From CAVVYJ01 sp963752495 (GTDB lineage: Bacteria; Pseudomonadota; Gammaproteobacteria; Burkholderiales; Methylophilaceae), in NCBI GenBank assembly GCA_963752495.1, contig CAVVYJ010000004.1, forward strand, positions 1-64,000: a stretch of 64,000 nucleotides of DNA, written 5' to 3'. Both the position numbers and the translations under genes were made by a program. The notes beneath the pieces are model-generated. The model made no database searches. It was not told where the DNA came from and saw only the letters and a program-made list of their open reading frames with translations. This document shows, in pieces, positions 20,188-29,066 of the stretch (the first letter of the stretch is position 1; each line of letters opens with the position of its first letter).

Positions 20188-21840
20188 TTAATTTTTAGGC
20201 AACTGTATTGTAAACTGAGCGCCACCCATTTGGCTTTTTTGATAATTAATTTCACCACCGTGCGCTTGTACAATTTGTCGCACAATCGCTAAACCTAAGC
20301 CCACGCCGCCAGCACGCTGAGTAAAAAATGGCTCGAAAATTTGAGTTTGATTTTCTTCAGGTATACCAGTGCCGTTGTCCGCCACTGCAATTTCTAGATG
20401 GTCTGTCTGGTCCCTAAGAGTAACCTCAATTTTTCCATCATTTGGCAAAATTTGTATTGCATTCATTAATAAGTTCATCATCACCTGTACCATTTGGTCG
20501 TTATCAATATTGGCAACTAGTTCTGCCTCGGAGATAAATGTAATGTTAATACTTTTGGCTTGCGCTTGCGCGCGTAACAAAGCTAGAACATTAGTAATCA
20601 ATCCGTTCAGGCTGGTCTCGACAAAGGCTGGTGTACGCGGGCGTGCTGCATCAATCAGTGTAGAAACGAGCTTGTTTAAGCGCTCAGTCTCTGACGTGAT
20701 AAAACCGACTACCTCTTTACCTTCGTTGGAGATGTTTTTTTCTCGGTTTAAGACGTCAGCGGAAGACCGCAAAATACCCAAAGGCGTACGCACTTCATGG
20801 CTCATGGCTGCCGCCATTTCACCCACAACTGCCAGTTTTGCGGCACGTGTGAGTTGTTCTTGCGATTTGGCTAAGTCGTGTATCATTGTTTCAAATGCCG
20901 CACCTAATTCACGTACTTCTGGCGGGCCAGTTTTTGGCGGTTTAGGTTGTTGTTGATTAAAGTTGCGCACAAATTTTGTGAGTTGTGAAAGCGGTTTTGT
21001 GATTGCCTGAGCAATTGGCCTAACTAGCAGGGCGGCCAATAATAATGTTGTAATTAATAACGCCAAAAATATATAGCCTAAACGATGTACTGGTGCTACC
21101 GCGGAGGAATGCAATTTTTCTACGCGCACTTTCCACTGGCTGCTGGCAAACTGATTTTTAAAGTTTGTGTTTGCGTGCATCTGGTAGCCCTTATCTACTT
21201 TTGCCCAATTTCGGGTAGAGGCTATTACACGGTTTTGCCCGTCCATTAGGGCAGCTGCAGTCGGTTTTTGAATAGCGTTATTCAATAGATCACTAACAAC
21301 TTGCAAATTAAACTCCGCAATCAAGTTTCCAATTTCTTGACCACTGACTTCGTCAATAACTTTTTGCGAAATTGCGAATGTATTATGTGAAATTTCAGAA
21401 AACTGCACGCTATTGTTGGCTAATTTAGCCGTGAACCACGGCTTGCTTGCTAACTTGGTTTCACCAATAGCTTTCGCGTTGCTAGAAGCGATGATTCTGC
21501 CTTGCATGTCAACTATATCTATCACTTGATAAATGTTGCCATAACTTAATTGCAGCTCATGCAAGAAACCAGAAAGACGTTTGTCTACGTCACCAATTTT
21601 GATCTCTTGCATGATTGCAAGTTGGCTCCACGATTGCACATTATGCATGCGTTCAAACATCATGCGCTCTATATCATTGGCCACCGCATTGCTGAGTGTT
21701 TGCATATCGCGGCTAATTTCTTTTTTTAGTACCGTGCGCGTCTGATAAAAACTTAAGAAACTCACCAACATGGCAGGCAGTAAGCCTGCCAGCAAAAATG
21801 CCAGCAGAAGTAATTGACGAATACTGAAACGACTTAGCAT
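20188..21840 (-). CDS. Cache-type sensor histidine kinase
   Basis: Sensor kinase of 550 residues. A first membrane helix (about 10-30) and a large periplasmic sensor (about 35-255) with double-Cache character (YQVIDIVDMQGRIIASSN, SKPWFTAKL) come first, then a second helix (about 262-285) and a HAMP linker. The HisKA domain has MSHEVRTPLGILRSS, and the HATPase domain has DNGTGIPEENQTQIFEPF and GVGLGLAIVRQI. It is co-transcribed with the sigma-54 regulator. The Cache domain suggests sensing of a small external ligand, such as an organic anion, amino acid or phosphate compound; which one is unknown. It is divergent from the outer-membrane gene pair at 21941. Confidence 0.92.
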   Translation of the reverse strand: MLSRFSIRQLLLLAFLLAGLLPAMLVSFLSFYQTRTVLKKEISRDMQTLSNAVANDIERMMFERMHNVQSWSQLAIMQEIKIGDVDKRLSGFLHELQLSYGNIYQVIDIVDMQGRIIASSNAKAIGETKLASKPWFTAKLANNSVQFSEISHNTFAISQKVIDEVSGQEIGNLIAEFNLQVVSDLLNNAIQKPTAAALMDGQNRVIASTRNWAKVDKGYQMHANTNFKNQFASSQWKVRVEKLHSSAVAPVHRLGYIFLALLITTLLLAALLVRPIAQAITKPLSQLTKFVRNFNQQQPKPPKTGPPEVRELGAAFETMIHDLAKSQEQLTRAAKLAVVGEMAAAMSHEVRTPLGILRSSADVLNREKNISNEGKEVVGFITSETERLNKLVSTLIDAARPRTPAFVETSLNGLITNVLALLRAQAQAKSINITFISEAELVANIDNDQMVQVMMNLLMNAIQILPNDGKIEVTLRDQTDHLEIAVADNGTGIPEENQTQIFEPFFTQRAGGVGLGLAIVRQIVQAHGGEINYQKSQMGGAQFTIQLPKN

Positions 21841-21940
21841 TTAATGTTTCGCAACTGCCGCATGAAATGGGATAATTCTACCTATCAGCGTCGTCTCAAA
21901 CTGCGAATAACGCGTTAAGGGTTGAGAAATTGGAGTGAAA

Positions 21941-22978
21941 ATGAAAAAAATCATCATGATTGCCAGTGTAGCGAGCATGCTTGTGCTGTGCAAGCCACTG
22001 TTTGCAGAGGAAGTCGAAACTGTAGTGGATGCTGAACCCAAATCAGCGCTAGAAAACTTTAAGTTGGGTGGCTACTCCAGCGCAGGCATCAGCATCCCTC
22101 GCGAGGGTGACGCAGAAGCAGCGATTGATGAGATTAGTTTGTTACTCACTTGGAACGGCAATAGTCGCTGGAGTTTTTTTGGTGAACTGGAGCTGGAAAA
22201 TCCGCTTTCTTGGAATGACGAACGTAAATTTCATACCAAAGAATCTAAACTGGATTTAGAGCGGCTGTATCTTGATTATAACTTTTCCGAAAGTCTCAAT
22301 TTGCGTATGGGACGCTTTCTAACGCCTAATAGCCGCTGGAATTTGCTACATGCCGCACCACTCGTCTGGACAAGCTCGCGACCACTTGCAACTTATCGCT
22401 TGTTTCCAACAGGCACAAATGGCTTGATGCTTCATGGTAGCAAACCTCTTGATGAGTATGCATTGGATTACATGCTGTTTACAGAGGTGTTGGAAGATCA
22501 GGACGATGATGATTACGACCTGCCTTTTGAGCATGTGCATGGCGGACGCATTGCGTTAAGCAAAGGTTGGAATGTTGGTGTTTCGCTACTTTCATTTGTC
22601 GAGAAAGATGTGCCTGGTTTTGGTTACAACAACCAACGCTACCATATGCTGGGGCTTGATTTTGTGACTGATATAGGCGGTGCAGAAATTAGCGGTGAAG
22701 GTTTTGCAAGAATGAAGCCGGGAGGCGGTGATGGTGGTAGCGGCGCCTATCTGCAAAGTGCAGTACCCCTTAGTAAGTTAGGGCTGAACAATTGGTTTTG
22801 GCTCACGCGAATAGAAACTCTACAGCGTCCAAATGAAGGCAGTGCAGAGCGCTGGCTACTGGGTGCGACTTGGCGTGTAAAACCGACACAGTTACTCAAA
22901 CTGGAATTTACCGGTGGCAGTGGCGACCAGCCTGAAGCACCACGCGGTTTTAATGCATCGTTTGCACTGTTCTTTTAA
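21941..22978 (+). CDS. Outer-membrane beta-barrel protein, porin-like
   Basis: Protein of about 345 residues with a signal peptide (MKKIIMIASVASMLVLCKPL, cleaved after LFA) and alternating amphipathic strands rich in aromatic residues (NSRWSFFGELELENP, LNLRMGRFLTPNSRWN, AEISGEGFARM). It ends in a strand with terminal Phe (NASFALFF), the classic barrel signature. A GTG at 21935 is also open, but ATG 21941 with GGAG five bases before gives a proper signal peptide. It abuts the next gene without a gap. The solute is unknown. It is divergent from the Cache kinase and sigma-54 regulator, suggesting a sensing-uptake module. Confidence 0.78.
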   Translation: MKKIIMIASVASMLVLCKPLFAEEVETVVDAEPKSALENFKLGGYSSAGISIPREGDAEAAIDEISLLLTWNGNSRWSFFGELELENPLSWNDERKFHTKESKLDLERLYLDYNFSESLNLRMGRFLTPNSRWNLLHAAPLVWTSSRPLATYRLFPTGTNGLMLHGSKPLDEYALDYMLFTEVLEDQDDDDYDLPFEHVHGGRIALSKGWNVGVSLLSFVEKDVPGFGYNNQRYHMLGLDFVTDIGGAEISGEGFARMKPGGGDGGSGAYLQSAVPLSKLGLNNWFWLTRIETLQRPNEGSAERWLLGATWRVKPTQLLKLEFTGGSGDQPEAPRGFNASFALFF

Positions 22979-23470
22979 ATGATGCGCCTATTTTTTATTT
23001 TTTGCATGATGCTGCTCGCCGCGCCTATCGCGGCGGAAGAGCGTAGCGCAGGTGTGATTGCTGTCGTTGTGCCTGCGAACCAGTCAATAGAGGCTTTGCA
23101 CCTTACACCGAATAAACTCAAGCTGGTTTACCTGCGTAAGCAACTGTATTGGCCAGATGGCAAGCGTATACAGCCGGTGAATTTACAGACAGAGCATCCG
23201 CTACGTTTGCAATTTTCTCAAGCGGTACTAGGCAGCTTGCCTGCGGAGCAAGTCAGCTATTGGAACGGTTTATACTTTAACGGTATTCGTCCACCGTACA
23301 CGGTGAATTCAGATGAGGCCGTGCTACGTTATCTGGAGCAAACTCCACAGGCGATTGGCTATGTAGAAGTATGCAAAGTAGATACGCGTGTGAGAGCCAT
23401 TCTGTGGGTAGTAAACGGTCAAATTACAACGCAAAAACCAGAGACAAATTGTGCAGAAAATGAAAATTGA
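22979..23470 (+). CDS. Short periplasmic phosphate-binding-like (PstS-type) protein
   Basis: Protein of 163 residues with a signal peptide (MMRLFFIFCMMLLAAPIAA). The body resembles the first lobe of PBP-like proteins of the PstS group: LTPNKLKLVYLRKQLYWPDG, LRLQFSQAVLGSL, YWNGLYFNG and TPQAIGYVEV. It is about half the length of a true binding protein, as in the small PBP-like proteins found in many betaproteobacteria. Its ATG follows the barrel gene stop directly. No ABC permease genes are nearby, so it more likely feeds a ligand signal to the kinase next door than a transporter (inference). Confidence 0.72.
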   Translation: MMRLFFIFCMMLLAAPIAAEERSAGVIAVVVPANQSIEALHLTPNKLKLVYLRKQLYWPDGKRIQPVNLQTEHPLRLQFSQAVLGSLPAEQVSYWNGLYFNGIRPPYTVNSDEAVLRYLEQTPQAIGYVEVCKVDTRVRAILWVVNGQITTQKPETNCAENEN

Positions 23471-23477
23471 CTATATT

Positions 23478-25137
23478 TTAGCCATTTGAAGCACTAGATT
23501 TAATCTCTGCTTCCGCTTTCAAGTCCAAGTTTTGCATCAGCATTTCTTTTTTGCTCTCACAAGTTTTTGAGTAAAGTTCAAAGCCAACCAGTAGGCTGCA
23601 AAACACATCGTCATGACTCAATGCGGTGTCTTTATAAGGCATCACTTGTTCCATTTTGTAATCGAAGTTTTTACCCAGCCATAATATTGCAGGAACATGT
23701 GTTTGTTCTTTCGGGGCAATGGCGTAGGGCATTGCATGTAGGTAAAAGCCGTTTTCGCCAAGCGATTCACCATGATCACTCACATAAAGCATGGCGGTTT
23801 CTCGGGTGCCGTCATATTTTTTTAAAAACTCGATGACTTGCGATAAAAAATAGTCGGTATAGAGAATCGCATTATCATAGCTGTTATCCACTTCTTCTTT
23901 TGTGCAGTTTTGCAGTTCGCCAGACATGCACATGGGCTTAAAGCGCTCAAATTCTTTGGGATATCTGCGATAGTATTCCGGACCATGGTTGCCCATTTGG
24001 TGGAGCACAATCAAAATATCTTTGTCTTTTCTAGCGGCGATGTATTTATCTAGCCCGCTCAGCATGCCAATATCGCGGCACTCACCTTCACATACAGGAT
24101 TAAGTGTAGGGCTGATAAAGTCTTCGTATTTAATGCGCGTTGCCACACCTTTAGAATCTGAATTATTGTCGCGCCAAAGCACTTCTATGCCATTGTGGGC
24201 AAGCACATCTAAGGCATTTTCCATTGCGAGTGCCTTTTTCTTTATCGTACTCTTTACGACTTAATTCAGAGAACATACATGGCACTGAAACACCGGTAGA
24301 AGTGCCGCAAGAGGAAACATTGCTAAAGCTAATGACATCCTGTTTTTTGAGTTCAGGGTTGGTTTCTCTATGGTAGCCATTCAGTGAAAAGCGATCCGCA
24401 CGTGCGGTTTCACCAACGACCATAATCAATAGCTCGTGGCGACCTTGTTTATCCAGATTCACTGCGTCCCTTGCTGTTTTTTGTAAAATCGTAGACGGAG
24501 TCGAGCTTAATTTTTGAGTCACATATTTGATGACGGATGCTGAAAAATAGGTGGGGTTTGCGTAAAAACGTGTTACACGGTGCTCGCGAATGAATGTGGC
24601 ATAGCCTGCTGTAAAAGGCGCAACAATGATTACTATAGCTAAGAACAACCAGCCGATTAATTTTACACGCGCTTTAAATTCTGCACTTGCGTTACAGATG
24701 CTTGGCGTATATTTAATCGCGAGCCAAGCCGGTAAAACACCCAGCAAAACTGTACGCAATATCAGGTTTGCAGAGATTAAGCCCCAAACCTCTTTTTTAT
24801 CGGTATGAAAAATATTATCGAGCATGACAGGGTCGATAATTACGCCGAAAGTATCCATATAGTAAGCGGCTTGTGAAGCTGCAATTAAAAAGAAAGCAAG
24901 CAACCACCGAGTAGCTTTGCTTTGGCACACAATCAGCAGAAAAATTGCGCTGGATATCGTAAAAAACAAGGTGAGCGATACTAGCAGCCCTGTGTTATTT
25001 GAACCCAAAGGATAAAGGATTGATAGTCTTTTAAAAAATGCCAAATTACCTGTCACCATGATAAATAAGGTGGCTAGTAAAATATTGCGTGTTTGTACAG
25101 TGAGTAAATTTGCTAGGTAATTTTTAATAAAATTCAT
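23478..25137 (-). CDS. eptA: Phosphoethanolamine transferase, EptA/MCR-like (one frameshift)
   Basis: Inner-membrane enzyme that adds phosphoethanolamine to lipid A, about 553 residues. The N-terminal part has five membrane helices. The periplasmic alkaline-phosphatase-like domain has VVGETARADRFSLNGY (zinc Glu), the nucleophile Thr in CGTSTGVSVPCMFS, and the zinc His/Asp residues in VSDHGESLGENGFYLH and QTHVPAILW. The frame breaks near 24234: removing one G restores EKALAMENALDVLAHNGIEV. The gene overlaps the upstream PAP2 gene by ATGA. Family members confer polymyxin resistance in some species; whether the acceptor here is lipid A or another glycan is not known. Confidence 0.9.
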
Positions 25138-25868
25138 GTGATTTTGATGACTTTTTTATTTAATAATTGGGGTGAAAAATGTTTTCTTGTAAAAGTGAGC
25201 GTGAGTAAAATGACTAGACTTGCAAGCCAGGCAGACCAAAGTGTGTGAAATAAAAAGTGCGCGCCGCGCATTTGCTGAACCCAGCCCATCATTAGCCCAA
25301 AGCTTATCCCTGCAAAAAAAACCAAACGCGCTATCTTAATGTTGTGCGGCAACCAAAAAACACAAATGGCGGCTAGCCAAAGGCCTGTGGTAGCGTGCCC
25401 AGCAGGGAAGCACTGCCCTGCGCTCATACTGGCAGGGATAGGGTCAAACAGCCTCACAAATGGAGAATCGCCGCCATATCGAGTGACATCCCAAGGGCAA
25501 TGCAATGCAGAAAAATGCTTAATTGAGGTGACTAAAAGTGGAATGGTGATAGCTGCAACAGAGACAAACCGCAAACGAACCCTCAGCCAAGAACTCATGT
25601 TACGCCATGGAGCAACGACATCAGTTGCTACTACCAGTAGCAGTAGCCCCGCTACTAACATAATCAATTTTTTAACATAAACGTGCATCAACTCTTTGGC
25701 AAACCAGGTGTTTTTCCAAACAAACGCTTTTAGCTGATGGTCGTAATAATAATCTTCAATCATCAAATCAATATTGGTGAACTGTTCCAGCCAAATGATG
25801 AAAATTGCCGAGAGCGCCAAAGCGATAAATGCTGTATTGAGAGAATAGTTGGTACGATCTAAGTTCAT
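25134..25868 (-). CDS. PAP2-family membrane phosphatase
   Basis: Integral membrane protein of 244 residues with about five to six helices. PAP2 motifs are visible as KHFSALHCPWD (motif 1, degenerate), PAGHATTG (motif 2) and RGAHFLFHTLWSAW (motif 3, with the catalytic His; the usual final Asp is replaced by Trp). It overlaps eptA by four bases, and both end products act on the envelope, so a joint role in lipid A or phospholipid phosphate remodelling (LpxE/LpxT-like) is plausible but inferred. Confidence 0.88.
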   Translation of the reverse strand: MNLDRTNYSLNTAFIALALSAIFIIWLEQFTNIDLMIEDYYYDHQLKAFVWKNTWFAKELMHVYVKKLIMLVAGLLLLVVATDVVAPWRNMSSWLRVRLRFVSVAAITIPLLVTSIKHFSALHCPWDVTRYGGDSPFVRLFDPIPASMSAGQCFPAGHATTGLWLAAICVFWLPHNIKIARLVFFAGISFGLMMGWVQQMRGAHFLFHTLWSAWLASLVILLTLTFTRKHFSPQLLNKKVIKIT

Positions 25869-26210
25869 TTAATAATTATTTTGAGATAATTCAAAATTGA
25901 ATCGCGTTATTAATTGCAATTGCTGTGCCAGAGCTTAAAGCACACTGAAAATAAATTAGTCGGACCAATTAATGCCATATAAAACATGGTGTTAATGTGA
26001 ATAAATTTTTTCTGCAGATTGCTGTAAGTAGCTATTGATAATTGGTTTTACAGTATTTGCGTGAATTAAGTCTGCAAAAATTGCATGTTTATGCAAAAAT
26101 TGCATGATTTTAGTAGGGGGATATTTTTTTAACTTATTGATTTTTAATGGAGTTTTTTTAGGCACGCCAATTGCTAGTCATATACTACATTTTTAATAGA
26201 ATGGAAGCAT
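25869..26210. other. AT-rich 342-base intergenic region between divergent PAP2 and hemolysin-family operons
   Basis: No gene-sized ORF. It carries two copies of a 15-base repeat (26073-26106, listed separately) and, overlapping the second copy, a possible promoter for the plus-strand operon: TTGCAT (26100-26105), 16 bases, TATTTT (26122-26127). The ribosome binding site GGAAG lies just before the ATG at 26211. I see nothing else distinctive. Confidence 0.5.
26073..26106. repeat. Twin 15-base direct repeat, candidate operator
   Basis: TGCAAAAATTGCATG occurs at 26073-26087 and again, exactly, at 26092-26106, with starts 19 bases apart. Each copy is a near-palindrome (TGCAA...TTGCA). The second overlaps the candidate -35 box of the operon beginning at 26211, which is the usual place for a repressor site. 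Confidence 0.55.
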
Positions 26211-26864
26211 ATGCAACTAAAGAATTTGAATACAATTGAATCGAACCGAAACTATTTTGATGCGGCTGCGGCCTATCATCTACGTGAATTTGCAAAGACA
26301 AGGCGTTATCAGGTGAGTGAAATTACAGCGCATGCCGTTAGTATTGGCGACCCGCAACGTAAAGAAGTTGAGGCGTTTATTCATAGCGTTTTTGCGGTAG
26401 CTTATGGTGCAAATGTGACGCATTTTATGCCGGAGCTAGTCGCGCTTCGTGATAATAATGGTGTATTGATGGCGGCTTTTGGCATGCGACACGCAGCCCA
26501 TGATAAGTTATTTTTAGAGCAATATATTGATGTTCCGATAGAGCGCCTGATTTCTGAGCGCTTAGGTAAAAATATCACGCGCGACGAGATCACTTGCATT
26601 GGTAATCTGGCTGTTGCAAATCCTCGTAATGCAGGCGTGCTGATAGCGCACATAATCAAGCACAGTTTAGATATTGGCATTAAATGGTGCGTTGCGACGG
26701 CACATCACAGCTTACAAAATGGTCTGATCAAAGGCGGGCGTGACGTTTACCCCCTGCATATTGCTGATAAACTACGATTACCAAAAGAAGAGCAAGTGCT
26801 TTGGGGTAGTTACTATGACAATATGCCGCAAATTGTTGCGATACGTGGAGTTGCCCAATATTAA
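26211..26864 (+). CDS. Thermostable hemolysin-family protein
   Basis: Protein of 217 residues resembling the family named after the Vibrio delta-thermostable hemolysin. Visible conserved stretches are RKEVEAFIHSVFAVAYGA, VTHFMPELVALRD, LFLEQYIDVPIE, ITCIGNLAVANPRNAG and WCVATAHHSLQNGL. There is no signal peptide or membrane segment. The layout (an acidic strand, then a GNLA segment, then a helix) recalls acyltransferase-like autoinducer-synthase or GNAT folds, so an enzymatic rather than lytic role seems more likely; this is inference. It heads an operon with an adenylate-forming ligase, a di-iron protein and an SDR, which supports a biosynthetic job. Confidence 0.8.
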   Translation: MQLKNLNTIESNRNYFDAAAAYHLREFAKTRRYQVSEITAHAVSIGDPQRKEVEAFIHSVFAVAYGANVTHFMPELVALRDNNGVLMAAFGMRHAAHDKLFLEQYIDVPIERLISERLGKNITRDEITCIGNLAVANPRNAGVLIAHIIKHSLDIGIKWCVATAHHSLQNGLIKGGRDVYPLHIADKLRLPKEEQVLWGSYYDNMPQIVAIRGVAQY

Positions 26865-26911
26865 GTCCCTAGCGATTCAACTATTGTTCCACCCCAGCAT
26901 TACCTCACCAC

Positions 26912-28376
26912 ATGCTTGATATTATTAAAAGTCATGCCGATCGAGCGCCGCAAAGCATTGCCCTGCAAGGCAATAACGATGAGGTGCTTGGCTATGGCGA
27001 TTTTTTAGCTGAAATTTATCAGGCGCAAGCCCAACTCAATAACAAGGCTCCGGTAGCTTTGGCGATGGATAATGATCCGGCATGGGTGGTGCTGGATATT
27101 GCTTGCATGGCAAACCATATTCCACTGGTGCCATTGCCGGGATTTTTCTCCGATGCGCAATTAAAGCATGCGGTTCTGGATGCGGGCGCAAGCATTTTAA
27201 TTACCGATAATCCAGACCGGTTTGCAACTATTTTCGCAGATTTAATCACGCAAAAAACAACACTAAAAGTGGTGAATAGGTTGTTGATGCAATTTAGTCT
27301 GAAAGTAGCACCGAAAAAACTTCCAAAAAACACGGCCAAAATCACTTATACATCGGGCACCACAGGCACACCCAAAGGCGTTTGCTTGAGTGGGCAAGCC
27401 ATGCGCCATGTGGCAAGTTCGGTGCAAAAAATGGTCAATTTAAATGCACAAAGCCAGCATTTGTGTGTGTTGCCACTTTCTACGTTGCTGGAAAATGTAG
27501 CAGGGGTCTATGCGACTTTGCTTGCAGGCGGCACGGCGCATATCTGGCCTAGCGCAGCAGTTGGCATGACAGGCAGTGCGTTGGATGTGCAAAAACTGCA
27601 TGCTGCACTAATGCAAACGCAAGCAAACACGGCAATTTTTATCCCCGAGCTATTAGGCGCACTGGTATTGGCTTGCGAGGCAGGTGCCGCCAAGTTACCA
27701 AATTTACGATTCTTGGCGGTTGGCGGCGCACATGTCGCACCCAGTCTGTTGCAGCGTGCAAATAAAGCCGGACTACCAGTATTCGAGGGTTATGGACTCT
27801 CAGAGTCTGCATCTGTTGTTGCGCTCAATACACCAAATGCCAATAAGCTTGGCAGTGTTGGCAAACCTTTGCCGCATCTGAAAATCCAATTCTCGGATGA
27901 GCATGAGATTTTAGTACAGGGTGCAAATTATTTAGCGTACACAAATCAGCCCGAAGAGGCTCACGAATGGCTGGCGACAGGCGATATTGGTTATTTGGAT
28001 GAGGATGGATTTTTGTTCATTAATGGACGAAAAAAGAACATTTTTATCACTTCGTTTGGCCGTAATGTTTCGCCGGAGTGGGTAGAGCGTGACTTGACCA
28101 GTACAAGAATCTATCGCTCAGGCTTGCGTGTTTGGCGAAGCTAAACCATGGAATGTGGCCATAATATTGCCTAAAAGCAGTGCTCCAGAAGCAAGTATTG
28201 ACGAAGCTGTCACTGAGATTAATCGACATCTGCCCGACTATGCACGTGTGACTAAATGGTTGCATGCAGATGTGCCTTTTAGCGTTACTAACGGACAACT
28301 CACGCCAAATGGTCGCTTAAAGCGCGACGTCATTTGGCAACATTATCAAGACAAAATTAATGCATTCTTTATATAA
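26912..28376 (+). CDS. Adenylate-forming (AMP-dependent) ligase (one frameshift)
   Basis: Member of the acyl-CoA synthetase/NRPS adenylation superfamily, about 487 residues, which activates a carboxylate as acyl-AMP. Visible motifs are the P-loop AKITYTSGTTGTPKGV, the aromatic/adenine motif EGYGLSESASV and the hinge region ATGDIGYLDEDGFLFINGRK. The C-terminal lid is split by a break near 28104; the other frame gives QESIAQACVFGEAKPWNV and then PNGRLKRDVIW with the expected lysine region. The substrate is unknown. It lies 47 bases after the hemolysin-family gene and 10 before the di-iron gene on the same strand. Confidence 0.88.
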
Positions 28377-28386
28377 AGGATGAGCA

Positions 28387-29060
28387 ATGAATTTTTATGA
28401 ACAACTTTTAGCCGCTACCGAAACCGAACGCAAACACTCATGAGCTTGCCGCTCATTACGCAGGGTGGTGCAGGTAAGATATCGCTACAAACTTACGTGG
28501 CCTTTCTCACCCAAGCCTATCATCACGTTAAGCATACTACGCCGCTCCTGATGGCTTGCGGCGGACGTTTGCCAGGAAAGTATGAGTGGCTTCGAACCGC
28601 GATAGGTGAATATATTGAAGAAGAAATGGGGCATCAGGAATGGGTGCTCAATGATATTGCAGAATGCGGTGGTGATAAGGAATCTGTGCGTGCTGGTAGA
28701 ACCGATGCAGATAAACCCAGCTTAGCAACTGAGCTCATGGTGGCCTATGCTTACGACATGATTAACCGCGTGAATCCTATCGGCTTTTTTGGCATGGTGC
28801 TGGTGCTAGAAGGCACAAGTACCGCAGTTGCTACGCAGGCGGGCGAGACTTTAATGAAAGCGCTTAATTTGCCTAAAAAGGCTTTTAGCTATTTGCTTTC
28901 TCATGGCTCGCTGGATATCAGTCACGTATCTTTCTATGAAAGTCTCGTTAATCAAATAACCGATGCCGATGATCAAGCCATGCTGATTCATTCGGCAAAA
29001 AACTTTTATAAGCTGTATGGTGATATATTCAAAGATATTGAAGCACGAACCATGCAATAA
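28387..29060 (+). CDS. Haem-oxygenase-like di-iron (TenA/PqqC-fold) protein (one frameshift)
   Basis: About 224 residues of all-helical TenA/haem-oxygenase-like fold. The start ATG at 28387 gives MNFYEQLLAATETERKH. A base is missing near 28437, after which the frame continues SLPLITQGGAGKISLQTYV. Likely metal ligands are all present: the His cluster in QAYHHVKH, Glu and His in YIEEEMGHQEW, Glu in MVLVLEGTST, and His/Asp/His in SHGSLDISH. This set matches haem-oxygenase-like di-iron oxidases such as UndA or SznF more than cofactor-free TenA. An oxidative step on the ligase product is the natural guess (inference). It ends six bases before the SDR gene. Confidence 0.82.
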
Positions 29061-29066
29061 GGAGCT

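Noticed and set aside
26211..26864. Secreted pore-forming toxin
   Set aside because: No signal peptide, no hydrophobic stretch and a biosynthetic operon context. The family name alone does not support a toxin.
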